NCBI GenBank assembly: GCA_023458755.1
Contig: JAEWYE010000012.1
Coordinates: forward strand, 1 to 15,091
Direction: 5' to 3'
DNA length: 15,091 bases
DNA from: Bacillota bacterium
GTDB taxonomy: Bacteria > Bacillota > Clostridia > Oscillospirales > Acutalibacteraceae
Positions 1-6,731 of this stretch are shown one piece after another (within the stretch, counting starts at the first letter, position 1; the number at the start of each line of letters is the position of its first letter). The notes beneath the pieces are model-generated. The model made no database searches. It was given only the letters and a program-made list of their open reading frames with translations, and was not told the origin of the DNA. A program made the translations under genes and the position numbers.

Positions 1-8
1 GTGGTAGC

Positions 9-1889
9 ATGGTGCCGTTGAATGAGCTCACGGCAGAAACATTATTATCCAACGAGGTACTGACAGAAGTTTTTGACCAGGAAGATGAGCTGTATCGGGC
101 GGAACTTCTTGCTTCCCTTGGCTTAAAGGCTGCGGAACTCAGAGTAAAGACAGAATTTAGAGAAATGGTATCAGCTTATAAAAAGGTTGAGAAAGAAATG
201 AAACGTCAGGAGAGGGAAAAGGTTAAGGCTCCCTGTTATTTGGAAAATTGGACAAACTTTTCCGGTCCTTATGACAACATGCAGTGTAAGGAATGGCTTG
301 CAACAGAAACCGGTATTTGTCTCAGAAACCCATCAACAGGGTATACCGATATCCTGGCCTGTTATCACCCAATCCTGCCAATAGAACGCCTGAAGAACCT
401 AGAGACTGGGGAAGAGCAGATAAAGCTGGCATATAAGCGTAATGGTCGGTGGGAAGAGATCATTGTTCCAAAGACCATGGTCACATCTGCCAATAAAATT
501 GTATCGCTGTCAGGTCGCGGTATAGCTGTTACCAGCGAAAATGCAAAGTATCTGGTTCGGTATTTGGCTGACGTAGAAAATGCCAATGAGGAGCATATCG
601 CAGTCCAGTATTCTACATCAAAACTTGGGTGGATCAGGGGTGGATTCCTGCCTTACGATACGGATATTGTCTTCGATGGTGACGCTCGCTTCCGACAGAT
701 TTATGAAAGTGTAGGGCAGTCCGGAAGCCGGACAGCGTGGTATGAACATGTAGCAGAGCTGCGTAAGGCCGGAAGAATAGAAGTCAAGTTTATGTTGGCT
801 GCCGCTTTCTCCAGTGTACTGGTGCAGCCACTTGGTGGACTCCCCTACTTTGTGGATCTTTGGGGGGAAACTGAAGGAGGTAAAACGGTATCTCTCATGC
901 TGGCATCTTCTGTTTGGGCCGATCCGGATGAGAATGCTTACATAAAAGATTATAAGGGAACAGAGGTAGGATTGGAAGCGATCTGTGACTTGCTGAACAA
1001 TCTTCCTCTGATCCTGGACGATTCCAGTAAAAAGAATCGGAAGATCGAGGACAACTTTGAGGGATTGGTCTACGATCTTTGTTCTGGCAAGGGGAAAACC
1101 CGTTCTAACAAGGAATTGGGGTTGAACCGTGAGAATCATTGGAAGAACTGTATTCTGACAAATGGAGAGCGCCCTTTAAGCTCCTATGTGACTCAGGGTG
1201 GAGCAATCAACCGTATTCTTGAAATAGAGTGCGGAGAGCGTGTTTTTGAAAACCCTGGCAGCACAGCGGAACTGGTTAAGAGAAATTATGGTCATGCTGG
1301 CCGTGAGTTTGTTGAGGTTATAAAGGAACTGGGAACTGAAAAGATCAGGGAGATTCAACAGGAATTTGCTAGGAAACTGGCTGATGATGAAAAGATGCAG
1401 AAGCAAAGCCTGTCTCTCTCAATCGTCCTTACGGCTGACAAAATCGCCACGGATTATCTATTTAAGGATGGGCAGTATATCAGTCTGGAGGAAGCAAAAG
1501 AGGTCCTGGTAGACCGGAACGAGCTTTCCGATAATGAACGCTGCTATCAGTTTATCCTGGACAAGGTCGCCATGAACCCTGCGCGGTTTGACATTCAGAA
1601 TGAGAACATAGAAAAGTGGGGCGTAATCGAAAATGGGTACGCCATTATTTACACGACAGCGTTTACTGCTCTATGTAAAGAGGGAGGATTTTCAAGAACC
1701 TCTTTTCTGTCATGGGCGAATCGGAAAGATCTGATCCAGGCGGAAAGCAGTGGTAAAAAAATGGATAAAATTAAGAGTTTCAAAGGAAACAAGGTGCGCT
1801 GTGTATTCCTCAAATTGAATAATGATGCGGATAAAGATGGATTTGTAAAAGTGGAAAGTGAAGAACAGATAGGGCTGCCTTTTAACTAG
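9..1889 (+). CDS. DUF927-family phage helicase/ATPase (5' end may be cut by the window)
   Basis: Probable replication helicase of the DUF927 family, common in the replication modules of Firmicute phages, plasmids and integrative elements. A Walker A motif GETEGGKT lies at residues 286-293. A Walker B-like hydrophobic run ending in Asp-Asp is at about 332-338, and a conserved basic segment with GKGKTRSNKE follows near 360. This is the order expected for a DUF927 ATPase core. The ATG at position 9 has only eight bases before it, so no ribosome binding site can be checked. The frame is open to the window edge, so the true start may lie upstream and an N-terminal primase or zinc domain could be missing. 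The next gene follows after 12 bases and the repeat-rich candidate origin lies about 510 bases downstream, which fits a replication role. Family assignment is confident; helicase activity is inferred. Confidence 0.85.
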   Translation: MVPLNELTAETLLSNEVLTEVFDQEDELYRAELLASLGLKAAELRVKTEFREMVSAYKKVEKEMKRQEREKVKAPCYLENWTNFSGPYDNMQCKEWLATETGICLRNPSTGYTDILACYHPILPIERLKNLETGEEQIKLAYKRNGRWEEIIVPKTMVTSANKIVSLSGRGIAVTSENAKYLVRYLADVENANEEHIAVQYSTSKLGWIRGGFLPYDTDIVFDGDARFRQIYESVGQSGSRTAWYEHVAELRKAGRIEVKFMLAAAFSSVLVQPLGGLPYFVDLWGETEGGKTVSLMLASSVWADPDENAYIKDYKGTEVGLEAICDLLNNLPLILDDSSKKNRKIEDNFEGLVYDLCSGKGKTRSNKELGLNRENHWKNCILTNGERPLSSYVTQGGAINRILEIECGERVFENPGSTAELVKRNYGHAGREFVEVIKELGTEKIREIQQEFARKLADDEKMQKQSLSLSIVLTADKIATDYLFKDGQYISLEEAKEVLVDRNELSDNERCYQFILDKVAMNPARFDIQNENIEKWGVIENGYAIIYTTAFTALCKEGGFSRTSFLSWANRKDLIQAESSGKKMDKIKSFKGNKVRCVFLKLNNDADKDGFVKVESEEQIGLPFN

Positions 1890-1901
1890 AGGAGAATTCT
1901 T

Positions 1902-2405
1902 ATGTATGATATTTATGGAATATGGCTGTCAATGAAAGGGCGATGTTATTCGTCAAACAATCCTGCTTACATAGACTGTTCAATATGCGATCAGTGGTTA
2001 ATGGACTTTGAGACATTTAAGAGTTGGTATTTAGATAACCTGTATGACTGCAATGGTGAGATGCTGGAGATCGACAAGGATTTATTTTCTAAAGGAGAAA
2101 AGATATATAGTCCTGAGACATGTTGTCTTCTGCCTAAACGGATTAATTTATTAATTTCATTCAAGAAAAGTAAGAAATCCGGGCTTCCGGCGGGAGTAAA
2201 TCGAGGTGCCAGCGGAAGCTATATTGCAACCCTTCACCGGGGCTCTGGTCATTTATCCAAGTCATTCAAATCCCTTGATGAAGCGTTTGATTATTACAGG
2301 ACCAATAAAGAAAGGCATATTAGGGAGGCTGCTGAGTTGTATAAGCGTTATCTTCCTGAACGTATCTACGAGGCTCTGATCAATTACAAAGTAACTAAAG
2401 AGTAA
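1902..2405 (+). CDS. AP2/HNH-like phage DNA-binding protein
   Basis: Resembles a common Firmicute phage family related to HNH homing endonucleases with a C-terminal AP2 DNA-binding domain. The N-terminal part has the familiar W-x-x-M-x-x-R-C-Y opening (residues 8-15), a C-x-x-C-x-x-W (27-33), and a SPETCCLLP motif near 71-79, the counterpart of the SPENC-type motif in these proteins. Residues about 95-140 (GLPAGVNRGASGSY onward, then SKSFKSLDEAFDYY) match the pattern of an AP2 domain. The tail is helical. I see no clear catalytic HNH histidine pair, so it may be a domesticated DNA-binding protein rather than an active nuclease. AGGAG at 1889-1893 precedes ATG 1902. It sits between the helicase and the GGTTAC array, so binding to that array is possible but unproven. 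Confidence 0.7.
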   Translation: MYDIYGIWLSMKGRCYSSNNPAYIDCSICDQWLMDFETFKSWYLDNLYDCNGEMLEIDKDLFSKGEKIYSPETCCLLPKRINLLISFKKSKKSGLPAGVNRGASGSYIATLHRGSGHLSKSFKSLDEAFDYYRTNKERHIREAAELYKRYLPERIYEALINYKVTKE

Positions 2406-2692
2406 CCTACGACAGGTTACCGAGGAAACTCAGTGTTTATCAGGGGTTGAGGGCGTTTTTATAGGGGAGTAACCCAGTAACCTAAAAAAATGCACGTACA
2501 TATAGGCCCGTTAAAAATTAAAATATGTGTATTAATTTTAACAATCATTTATAAAAAATGTCTCGCGCGTAGGGAAACTAAAAAAAGTGGGTTACTGGGT
2601 TACCGTAGTAAGAAAACCTATATTTTATAAGGGTTTGAGCGGTAACCTATGATGTTGACAAAAAGGGTTACAGTAACCTGAAATCCGGTTAC
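2402..2692. repeat. GGTTAC/GTAACC repeat array, candidate phage replication origin
   Basis: Ten exact copies of one hexamer lie in 291 bases. The GTAACC orientation is at 2402, 2469, 2477, 2642 and 2673. The GGTTAC orientation is at 2415, 2590, 2598, 2666 and 2687. Chance would give well under one. Copies are paired into inverted repeats: GTAACCT/AGGTTAC at 2402-2420, GGTTAC-A-GTAACC at 2666-2678, and a perfect 14-bp inverted pair (2469-2482 and 2590-2603) that is itself two copies 8 bp apart. Between the 14-bp arms lies an AT-rich stretch (about 2505-2560) that could serve as the unwinding element. The location after a DUF927 helicase supports an iteron-type origin; a regulatory operator region is the alternative. 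No gene is visible between 2406 and 2704. Confidence 0.75.
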
Positions 2693-2704
2693 CAAGGTGA
2701 TGAT

Positions 2705-3073
2705 ATGACGGAAGAAAGATTAAATGAATATCGGTCCTTGTTAGATTCCCTAAGGAAAAACAAGGAGAATGTGCCTCTTGAAACGCTGAAAACAAAGTAC
2801 AGGAAACCATATGAACAGCTTACACGAAGCATTCAGTCCATGACCAAGGAGATCCTTCAGGATGTAGCGCTTAAAGATTTACAGATCAAACGAGCCGAAG
2901 CGGATCAGAGATATCTGGAGATCAATACGGCAATCAGGAAATCCGGAATCATGAAAAAAGCAAGTCAGGCAGCTTTCATTCAACAGGATGCAAATCTGGT
3001 TCTTGAATATGCCGGTCAGCTTAGAGAGATTGTTCACGGTATTGTGAAAGGGTGTGAAAAGAATGCCAGCTAA
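2705..3073 (+). CDS. hypothetical helical phage protein
   Basis: Not recognised. The 122-residue product is rich in Lys, Glu, Gln and Leu, has no cysteine-based motif until a single Cys near the C terminus, and looks almost entirely alpha-helical, with likely coiled-coil stretches at about 1-50 and 60-115. There is no signal peptide or membrane segment. AAGGTGA at 2694-2700 precedes ATG 2705. It is the first gene after the GGTTAC array, so its transcription probably starts in or reads through that region, and its last 11 bases overlap the following zinc-finger gene. Position suggests a replication accessory or DNA-binding role, but nothing in the sequence proves it. Confidence 0.75.
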   Translation: MTEERLNEYRSLLDSLRKNKENVPLETLKTKYRKPYEQLTRSIQSMTKEILQDVALKDLQIKRAEADQRYLEINTAIRKSGIMKKASQAAFIQQDANLVLEYAGQLREIVHGIVKGCEKNAS

Positions 3074-3224
3074 AAAGAAGACCGGTGGACCTCCGCCAGT
3101 AGAAACACATATCTGTTCATACTGTGGTAAGGAGATCCATGGGGATCATGTGTACATAAAAACTAAGAGACGGACTGAGTTGCACATACATTTTGAGTGT
3201 GTGATGGGAAAAACAACAAGTTAA
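3063..3224 (+). CDS. small zinc-finger phage protein (53 aa)
   Basis: A short gene with Cys18-x2-Cys21 followed by His41, His43 and Cys46, the layout of a single small zinc-binding finger (CSYCGKE ... HIHFEC). The N-terminal 12 residues are basic and Pro/Gly-rich, suggesting a flexible tail that may touch nucleic acid. ATG 3063 lies inside the end of the preceding gene (11-base overlap), and the upstream GAAAGGGTG/GAAAAG stretch offers only a modest ribosome binding site, so translational coupling is likely. Small zinc-finger proteins of this kind are frequent in phage early regions, with mostly unknown function. The metal-ligand pattern and the tight overlap make it a likely real gene. Confidence 0.7.
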   Translation: MPAKKKTGGPPPVETHICSYCGKEIHGDHVYIKTKRRTELHIHFECVMGKTTS

Positions 3225-3233
3225 TTAAAAACT

Positions 3234-3284
3234 GAAAGGAGGCTGGAGCGGTGGCCACCGTGACAGGATATCCTGGCTCCTTTC
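3234..3284 (+). promoter_or_regulatory. structured leader (three-way-junction-like) before the PAPS-reductase-like gene
   Basis: An outer stem GAAAGGAG (3234-3241) pairs perfectly with CTCCTTTC (3277-3284). It encloses two perfect 12-base palindromes, CGGTGGCCACCG (3249-3260) and CAGGATATCCTG (3264-3275), each able to form a 4-bp hairpin, so the segment can fold as a three-way junction. The outer stem sequesters an excellent Shine-Dalgarno (AAAGGAGG, 3235-3242). That site lies 8 bases before a GTG at 3251 but 48 bases before the apparent ATG (3291) of the next gene, which lacks its own ribosome binding site. A translational control element or protein-binding RNA is inferred. Confidence 0.55.
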
Positions 3285-3382
3285 AAAAAGATGGAAAAGA
3301 AAGAATTAACCACAGAAGAGTGGAAAGCGGAAAAGAAGAAAAAGAGGGCGCAGTTTACTGCAATGCAAAATCTCCCTTATGA
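3251..3382 (+). CDS. candidate 43-codon leader ORF overlapping the PAPS-reductase-like gene
   Basis: GTG 3251 sits 8 bases after the best Shine-Dalgarno of this area (AAAGGAGG). It opens a 43-codon frame ending at TGA 3380-3382, overlapping the first 92 bases of the downstream gene in another frame. The peptide begins (M)ATVTGYPGSF and then becomes Lys/Glu-rich, mainly because it is read out of frame through the downstream gene. No family is recognised. It could be a regulatory leader ORF whose translation opens the leader structure and helps ribosomes reach ATG 3291, or the true N-terminal part of the downstream product joined by frameshifting. It may also be fortuitous. Confidence 0.3.
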   Translation: MATVTGYPGSFQKDGKERINHRRVESGKEEKEGAVYCNAKSPL

Positions 3383-4463
3383 GGTAAAAATCAAGCGGGC
3401 AGAACAGAGAGCTCATGAGTTTATAGCAGAGCTGGATCAGCGAGGGCTGAACGCCCATGTAAGTGTTGGTGGTCTTGATAGTATAGTTTTATATCTATGG
3501 CTTAAGAGTATCGGAATAGATGTTCCTGCAGTGTCAGTATCATCTTTGGAGGACAGTAGTATACGGCGAGTGCATAAGGCTCTGGGAATCATAAGCATAG
3601 CACCCGGAAAGAGTAAAGTTGCTGTTCTGAATGAAGTAGGCTTCCCTGTCATCTCAAAAAAGATAGCAGGACGCATTGATACATTGCAGCACCCTACTGA
3701 GAGGAATAGGACCGTTCGCCATGCAATTATAACAGGAGAATGCGGAGCACAAGGACATTATGCGAAGAACAGTCGCATGAAGCTGCCGCAGAAATGGCTT
3801 AACAAGTTTGGCGGATATGAAAATGAGAATGAGGGTGTAAACTACCAGATGCCGGATTTTCTTGTTTCAAACAAGTGTTGCTTATTCATGAAGGAGCAGC
3901 CTTGTGATAAATGGGCCAAAGAGCATAAAAGCTGTCCTTTCCTTGGATTAATGGCAAGCGAAGGAGGCCAGAGGGAAGAAGCGCTTATAGATCATGGGTG
4001 TAACTACTTTGGTAAGACAGTGATTAGAAGTGCACCGTTTGCGCCATTTATGCGGCAAGATATTCTTACATTAGCCCTGGAAATGGACAAGTGGTATCAC
4101 GAACACATTGATATCTTTGAAGCTGCATTTCATGAGCAGCCTTACGGTAAGAATAAGGACGGAAACTTAAGAGAATACGAAGAATTAGATACCATTATTC
4201 CTGAAATATATGAATCAATAGAGCAGGACGAAAGCGGAATGCTATGTACAATAGGAGCCCAACGTACCGGGTGTAACATGTGTGGCTTTGGAATTCACAT
4301 GGAAAAGCGTCCTCATAGATTTGATAAGCTGAGAGAACGGAATCCAAAGGAATGGGAGTTCTGGATGTACAGATGTTGTATGGACAAAGAAACCGATGAG
4401 AAATTCGGCTGGGGCAAGGTGTTGGATTACATAGGTGTTGGTTGGGAGGATTATTGCGAATGA
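3291..4463 (+). CDS. PAPS-reductase-like PP-loop protein (phage DndC/CysH-like)
   Basis: Member of the phosphoadenosine-phosphosulfate reductase / ATP-pyrophosphatase superfamily. The PP-loop SVGGLDS is at residues 58-64, after a helical N-terminal extension rich in Lys/Glu. A family-typical segment ASEGGQREEAL is at 222-232. The protein is cysteine-rich: Cys196-Cys197, Cys205, Cys215, and a C-terminal GCNMCGFG (Cys328, Cys331) with Cys362-363, which could hold an iron-sulfur cluster or do thiol chemistry. Family members adenylate a substrate and transfer or reduce sulfur; phage versions have no established substrate. At 390 residues it is longer than classic CysH, as expected for phage homologues. 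ATG 3291 has no Shine-Dalgarno of its own. The stop overlaps the methyltransferase start (ATGA), suggesting linked work on DNA or nucleotides. Confidence 0.85.
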   Translation: MEKKELTTEEWKAEKKKKRAQFTAMQNLPYEVKIKRAEQRAHEFIAELDQRGLNAHVSVGGLDSIVLYLWLKSIGIDVPAVSVSSLEDSSIRRVHKALGIISIAPGKSKVAVLNEVGFPVISKKIAGRIDTLQHPTERNRTVRHAIITGECGAQGHYAKNSRMKLPQKWLNKFGGYENENEGVNYQMPDFLVSNKCCLFMKEQPCDKWAKEHKSCPFLGLMASEGGQREEALIDHGCNYFGKTVIRSAPFAPFMRQDILTLALEMDKWYHEHIDIFEAAFHEQPYGKNKDGNLREYEELDTIIPEIYESIEQDESGMLCTIGAQRTGCNMCGFGIHMEKRPHRFDKLRERNPKEWEFWMYRCCMDKETDEKFGWGKVLDYIGVGWEDYCE

Positions 4464-5248
4464 AATCATTATTACATTACCCCGGAAGTAAGAAACGTAT
4501 TGCCTCCTGGATAATTGAAAATATGCCAGAACATCACAGCTATCTGGATCCGTACTTTGGTGGAGGGGGTATGTTCTTTCAAAAGCCTCCATCAAGGATC
4601 GAGACGGTGAATGACCTTGACGGCGATGTGGTGAATTTCTTCCGGGTGATACAGAATCCGGAAAGCTGTCAGGAACTGCAGGAGTGGCTTACATATACAC
4701 CGTATTCCAGACAGGTGTATGATGAGTCCTTTGAAAAGGAGCCGCAGTCACCGGTGGAGCAGGCTGGGTACTTCGCAGTCAGATCAATGCAGAGCCACGG
4801 CTTCCGGTTGACTGAGAAATGTGGCTGGAAGAAAGATGTTCACGGCAGAGAAGCGGCTTACGCAGTCAGGAATTGGAACCGTCTTCCGGAATCACTGGCA
4901 GAAATGGCGATCAGGATGAAAGGTGTACAGATTGAGAATAAGCCGGCACTGGAGTTGATCAGAGCCTTTGATCATGATAATGTGCTGATCTACCTGGATC
5001 CGCCTTATGTGCTATCAACGCGGACTAGGAAGCAGTACTGGTTTGAAATGTCGGATCAGGATCATGAGGAGCTACTGAAGACGGTGATCAGTAGCAAGGC
5101 AAAGATAATGCTTTCCGGATATGACTGTGAGTTGTATGAAAAGTATTTGAAGGACTGGCGTAAGTTACAGATTTCGGCCAGAGCGCAGAACAGTCTTCCG
5201 AGGGTGGAGACGCTGTGGATGAATTTTGAACCGATAAACTTATCTTAG
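4460..5248 (+). CDS. dam: Dam-type (D12) adenine-N6 DNA methyltransferase
   Basis: A D12-class site-specific DNA adenine methyltransferase that would transfer a methyl group from S-adenosylmethionine to adenine N6. The N-terminal YPGSKKR (7-13) and DPYFGGGG (30-37) form the cofactor-binding region, and the catalytic DPPY is at 180-183. Near the C terminus, QISARAQNS and VETLWMNF are typical of the family. I chose ATG 4460 over the upstream in-frame TTG codons because GGGAGGA at 4444-4450 is correctly spaced; this gives 262 residues. ATG 4460 overlaps the preceding stop as ATGA, so translation is coupled. The target sequence (GATC for classic Dam) cannot be read from the protein. Roles known for phage orphan methyltransferases include avoiding host restriction and timing replication or packaging. 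Confidence 0.92.
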   Translation: MKSLLHYPGSKKRIASWIIENMPEHHSYLDPYFGGGGMFFQKPPSRIETVNDLDGDVVNFFRVIQNPESCQELQEWLTYTPYSRQVYDESFEKEPQSPVEQAGYFAVRSMQSHGFRLTEKCGWKKDVHGREAAYAVRNWNRLPESLAEMAIRMKGVQIENKPALELIRAFDHDNVLIYLDPPYVLSTRTRKQYWFEMSDQDHEELLKTVISSKAKIMLSGYDCELYEKYLKDWRKLQISARAQNSLPRVETLWMNFEPINLS

Positions 5249-5575
5249 ATAGAAAGTTGTGGGTTGGGGCATAGAATAATTAAATATTGGAACAGATAAT
5301 ACGCTTCCACCATCAACAAAGACATCCACTTCGTTATAAGCAGTGTCTTTTATTTGCACACTTGATAACCATGGTTGAATAACTGTAGAACATGATTCAG
5401 GGCTCTCATAAAATTCGATATATACTTCTGCTTTGCCAGGATCCGCAACATGATATATATTTCCCGGATATGTGCCATAAATTCTGGCATAATCACACGG
5501 ACGTGGCAGGTCAGCTAGAACTAAAACGTTAATAATGTCATCAATACGATAAGCAATAACAGATTTTATATCCAT
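5240..5575 (-). CDS. isolated minus-strand gene of unknown function
   Basis: Not recognised. The 111-residue product has no membrane segment or signal peptide and looks beta-rich, with a PRPCDYARIYGTYPG stretch at about 25-39 and a proline-containing C terminus. It is the only gene in the first 8 kb on this strand and converges on the methyltransferase, overlapping its last 9 bases. AAGGAG followed by about 8 bases before ATG 5575 is a strong ribosome binding site on the minus strand. A TATAAT-like hexamer (complement of 5627-5632) and the palindrome AAGCACTTGCTT (5608-5619) lie upstream and may be a promoter and operator, though no good -35 is present. Its independent unit and orientation suggest an accessory (moron) gene. 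Confidence 0.75.
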   Translation of the reverse strand: MDIKSVIAYRIDDIINVLVLADLPRPCDYARIYGTYPGNIYHVADPGKAEVYIEFYESPESCSTVIQPWLSSVQIKDTAYNEVDVFVDGGSVLSVPIFNYSMPQPTTFYLR

Positions 5576-5607
5576 AATTTTAACTCCTTATAAAATTAAC
5601 TATTTTT

Positions 5608-5632
5608 AAGCACTTGCTTTATTAGCATTATA
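5608..5632 (-). promoter_or_regulatory. candidate promoter/operator of the minus-strand gene
   Basis: Reading leftward, TATAAT (complement of 5627-5632) is followed by the 12-base inverted repeat AAGCACTTGCTT (5608-5619, 5-bp arms around 2 bases), then the ribosome binding site of the minus-strand gene. No convincing -35 is seen at the right distance. Between 5576 and 5724 there is otherwise no gene. A rightward TATAAT at 5679-5684 may serve the next plus-strand genes but also lacks a good -35. Confidence 0.35.
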
Positions 5633-5724
5633 TTAGTTGTTTATATCGGTGTTACATAATTGATGAGAAAAACAGAAATATAATTTTCACAGAATAAACT
5701 GAAATTTTCGTGAGGAGGGATACA

Positions 5725-5931
5725 TTGAGAAAATCATCAAAAGACTGCAGAGCAGACAGAGCCAGCGTAAACAGCCGCATACAGGCCGAGGCGGATGCAG
5801 CTATAAAGGCGCCGCCGGTTATGAGCTTCAGTGCGCAGATGCCAGCTTATACATATACAAGCCTGTGTCAGGATCCGAAGCGCAGGAAGCCTCCTGCAAG
5901 GAAGAAGGTGCAGTATGAAGCTTTTAGATAA
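5725..5931 (+). CDS. small basic phage protein, TTG start
   Basis: Not recognised. The TTG at 5725 is preceded at ideal distance by GAGGAGGG (5712-5719); the upstream GTG 5710 would overlap that site, so TTG is the better start. The 68-residue product is very basic, with KSSKDCRADR at the start and PKRRKPPARKK near the end, separated by an alanine/proline-rich middle. It has no fold I recognise. Its end overlaps the next gene by 17 bases. It opens a run of four overlapping small genes leading to the late regulator. Confidence 0.6.
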   Translation: MRKSSKDCRADRASVNSRIQAEADAAIKAPPVMSFSAQMPAYTYTSLCQDPKRRKPPARKKVQYEAFR

Positions 5932-6112
5932 ACAGAAAATCACTGTCCAGGTTTATCCTGGTAGGAAGTTTGGGACCATGATCGGCAGCAATGACGGTCT
6001 GATCGGGATCCTGCTTAATAGTGGTGAATACATAGACGTTACCCAGGAGCGGGTGAGAATTGTATCGGTGGAGGTGGAGAGAGATGGAAAAGACAAGAGC
6101 CATATCAAATAG
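5915..6112 (+). CDS. small hypothetical phage protein (65 aa, beta-rich)
   Basis: Not recognised. I chose ATG 5915 over the upstream ATG 5831, which lies inside the previous gene and yields a low-quality Cys/Arg-rich extension, because GGAAGAAGGTG lies just before 5915. The product (MKLLDKQKITVQVYPGRKFG at the start) alternates hydrophobic residues and glycines in a way that suggests a compact beta-barrel (SH3-like) fold, and ends in a charged tail. It overlaps both neighbours, by 17 and 29 bases, so the group is probably translated as a coupled operon. Confidence 0.65.
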   Translation: MKLLDKQKITVQVYPGRKFGTMIGSNDGLIGILLNSGEYIDVTQERVRIVSVEVERDGKDKSHIK

Positions 6113-6239
6113 CAAGAAATGTCCGTACTGTGATAAGAGATATCCTGCTGATACGGATAGAATAAATTGTGACTGTAAGGATCATGGGAGATTGTTTGCG
6201 GTAGGGACGTATTACGAGAAAAAGACATCGAGGGGGTGA
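6084..6239 (+). CDS. small zinc-ribbon phage protein (51 aa)
   Basis: A 51-residue gene with Cys13-x2-Cys16 and Cys29-x-Cys31 (CPYCDKRY ... NCDCKDHG), the layout of a miniature zinc ribbon. The N terminus is basic and the C terminus ends in a Tyr/Lys-rich stretch. GGTGGAGGTGGAGAG gives a good ribosome binding site before ATG 6084. It overlaps the preceding gene by 29 bases and the late regulator by 4 bases (GTGA), so it probably couples translation into that regulator. Similar tiny Cys-x2-Cys proteins often precede ArpU/RinA regulators in Firmicute phages; their role is unknown to me. Confidence 0.7.
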   Translation: MEKTRAISNSKKCPYCDKRYPADTDRINCDCKDHGRLFAVGTYYEKKTSRG

Positions 6240-6727
6240 CAAAAATAGATAAAAACATTTTGATTGAGTATTCCGATGCGTTGACCAGAGTGAAGCTTTT
6301 AAGGGAGCAACTGCAAAAGAAAGAAGATCACCTGGACAGGCTGCGTGAACATGGATATGTGGTGGCTGATACTGTAACCAAGGGGAAGAGAGGAAAGAAG
6401 CCCCTGGGAACGGCTGTTATTGTTGGCTATCCAGTACCAGAGTCTCAGAGAGCTGCCAGGGCATACGAAAGGAGTTACGCCATTCTGATGGACGAGGAGC
6501 AAATGCTTCTGGAATTAATAAATCAGGTGGAGGAATACATAGCTGGAATTGACAAAGTGGAGATCAGGAACATCATGACTCTTTACTACGTGGAGAATAT
6601 GAACTGGGTGCAGGTGGCTCATAAAATGAATGATATGTACAAGGATCAGATCTCCAAGGGGAAGATACGGTGTTATACGGATAGCAGTTGCAGGCAGAAA
6701 CATGATAGATTTTTGGAAAAAGATTGA
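6236..6727 (+). CDS. ArpU/RinA-family phage late-gene transcriptional regulator
   Basis: Resembles the ArpU/RinA/DUF1492-type activators that turn on packaging and structural genes in Firmicute phages. The N-terminal half is helical (about 5-38 and 70-105). The C-terminal third is a sigma-70 region-4-like helix-turn-helix: EIRNIMTLYYVENMNWVQVA (109-128), then CYTDSSCRQKHDRFLEK (146-162), the family signature. GTG 6236 overlaps the previous stop (GTGA); the purine run before it is too close to be a normal Shine-Dalgarno, so reinitiation after the upstream gene is likely. It lies directly before the candidate late promoter (6732-6762) and the accessory interval leading to terminase, the usual place for this regulator. 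Confidence 0.85.
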   Translation: MTKIDKNILIEYSDALTRVKLLREQLQKKEDHLDRLREHGYVVADTVTKGKRGKKPLGTAVIVGYPVPESQRAARAYERSYAILMDEEQMLLELINQVEEYIAGIDKVEIRNIMTLYYVENMNWVQVAHKMNDMYKDQISKGKIRCYTDSSCRQKHDRFLEKD

Positions 6728-6731
6728 AAAT

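Noticed and set aside
618..1139. 173-aa open frame on the minus strand inside the helicase gene
   Set aside because: Antisense to a clear ATPase gene, no ribosome binding site and no recognisable protein; a shadow frame.
2402..2692. Reading the GGTTAC repeats as a CRISPR array
   Set aside because: The repeats are six bases, occur in both orientations and have irregular spacing, with no cas genes near.
5831..5914. N-terminal extension of the 65-aa gene starting at ATG 5831
   Set aside because: It lies fully inside the previous gene, is Cys/Arg-rich with no plausible fold, and the ribosome binding site favours ATG 5915.
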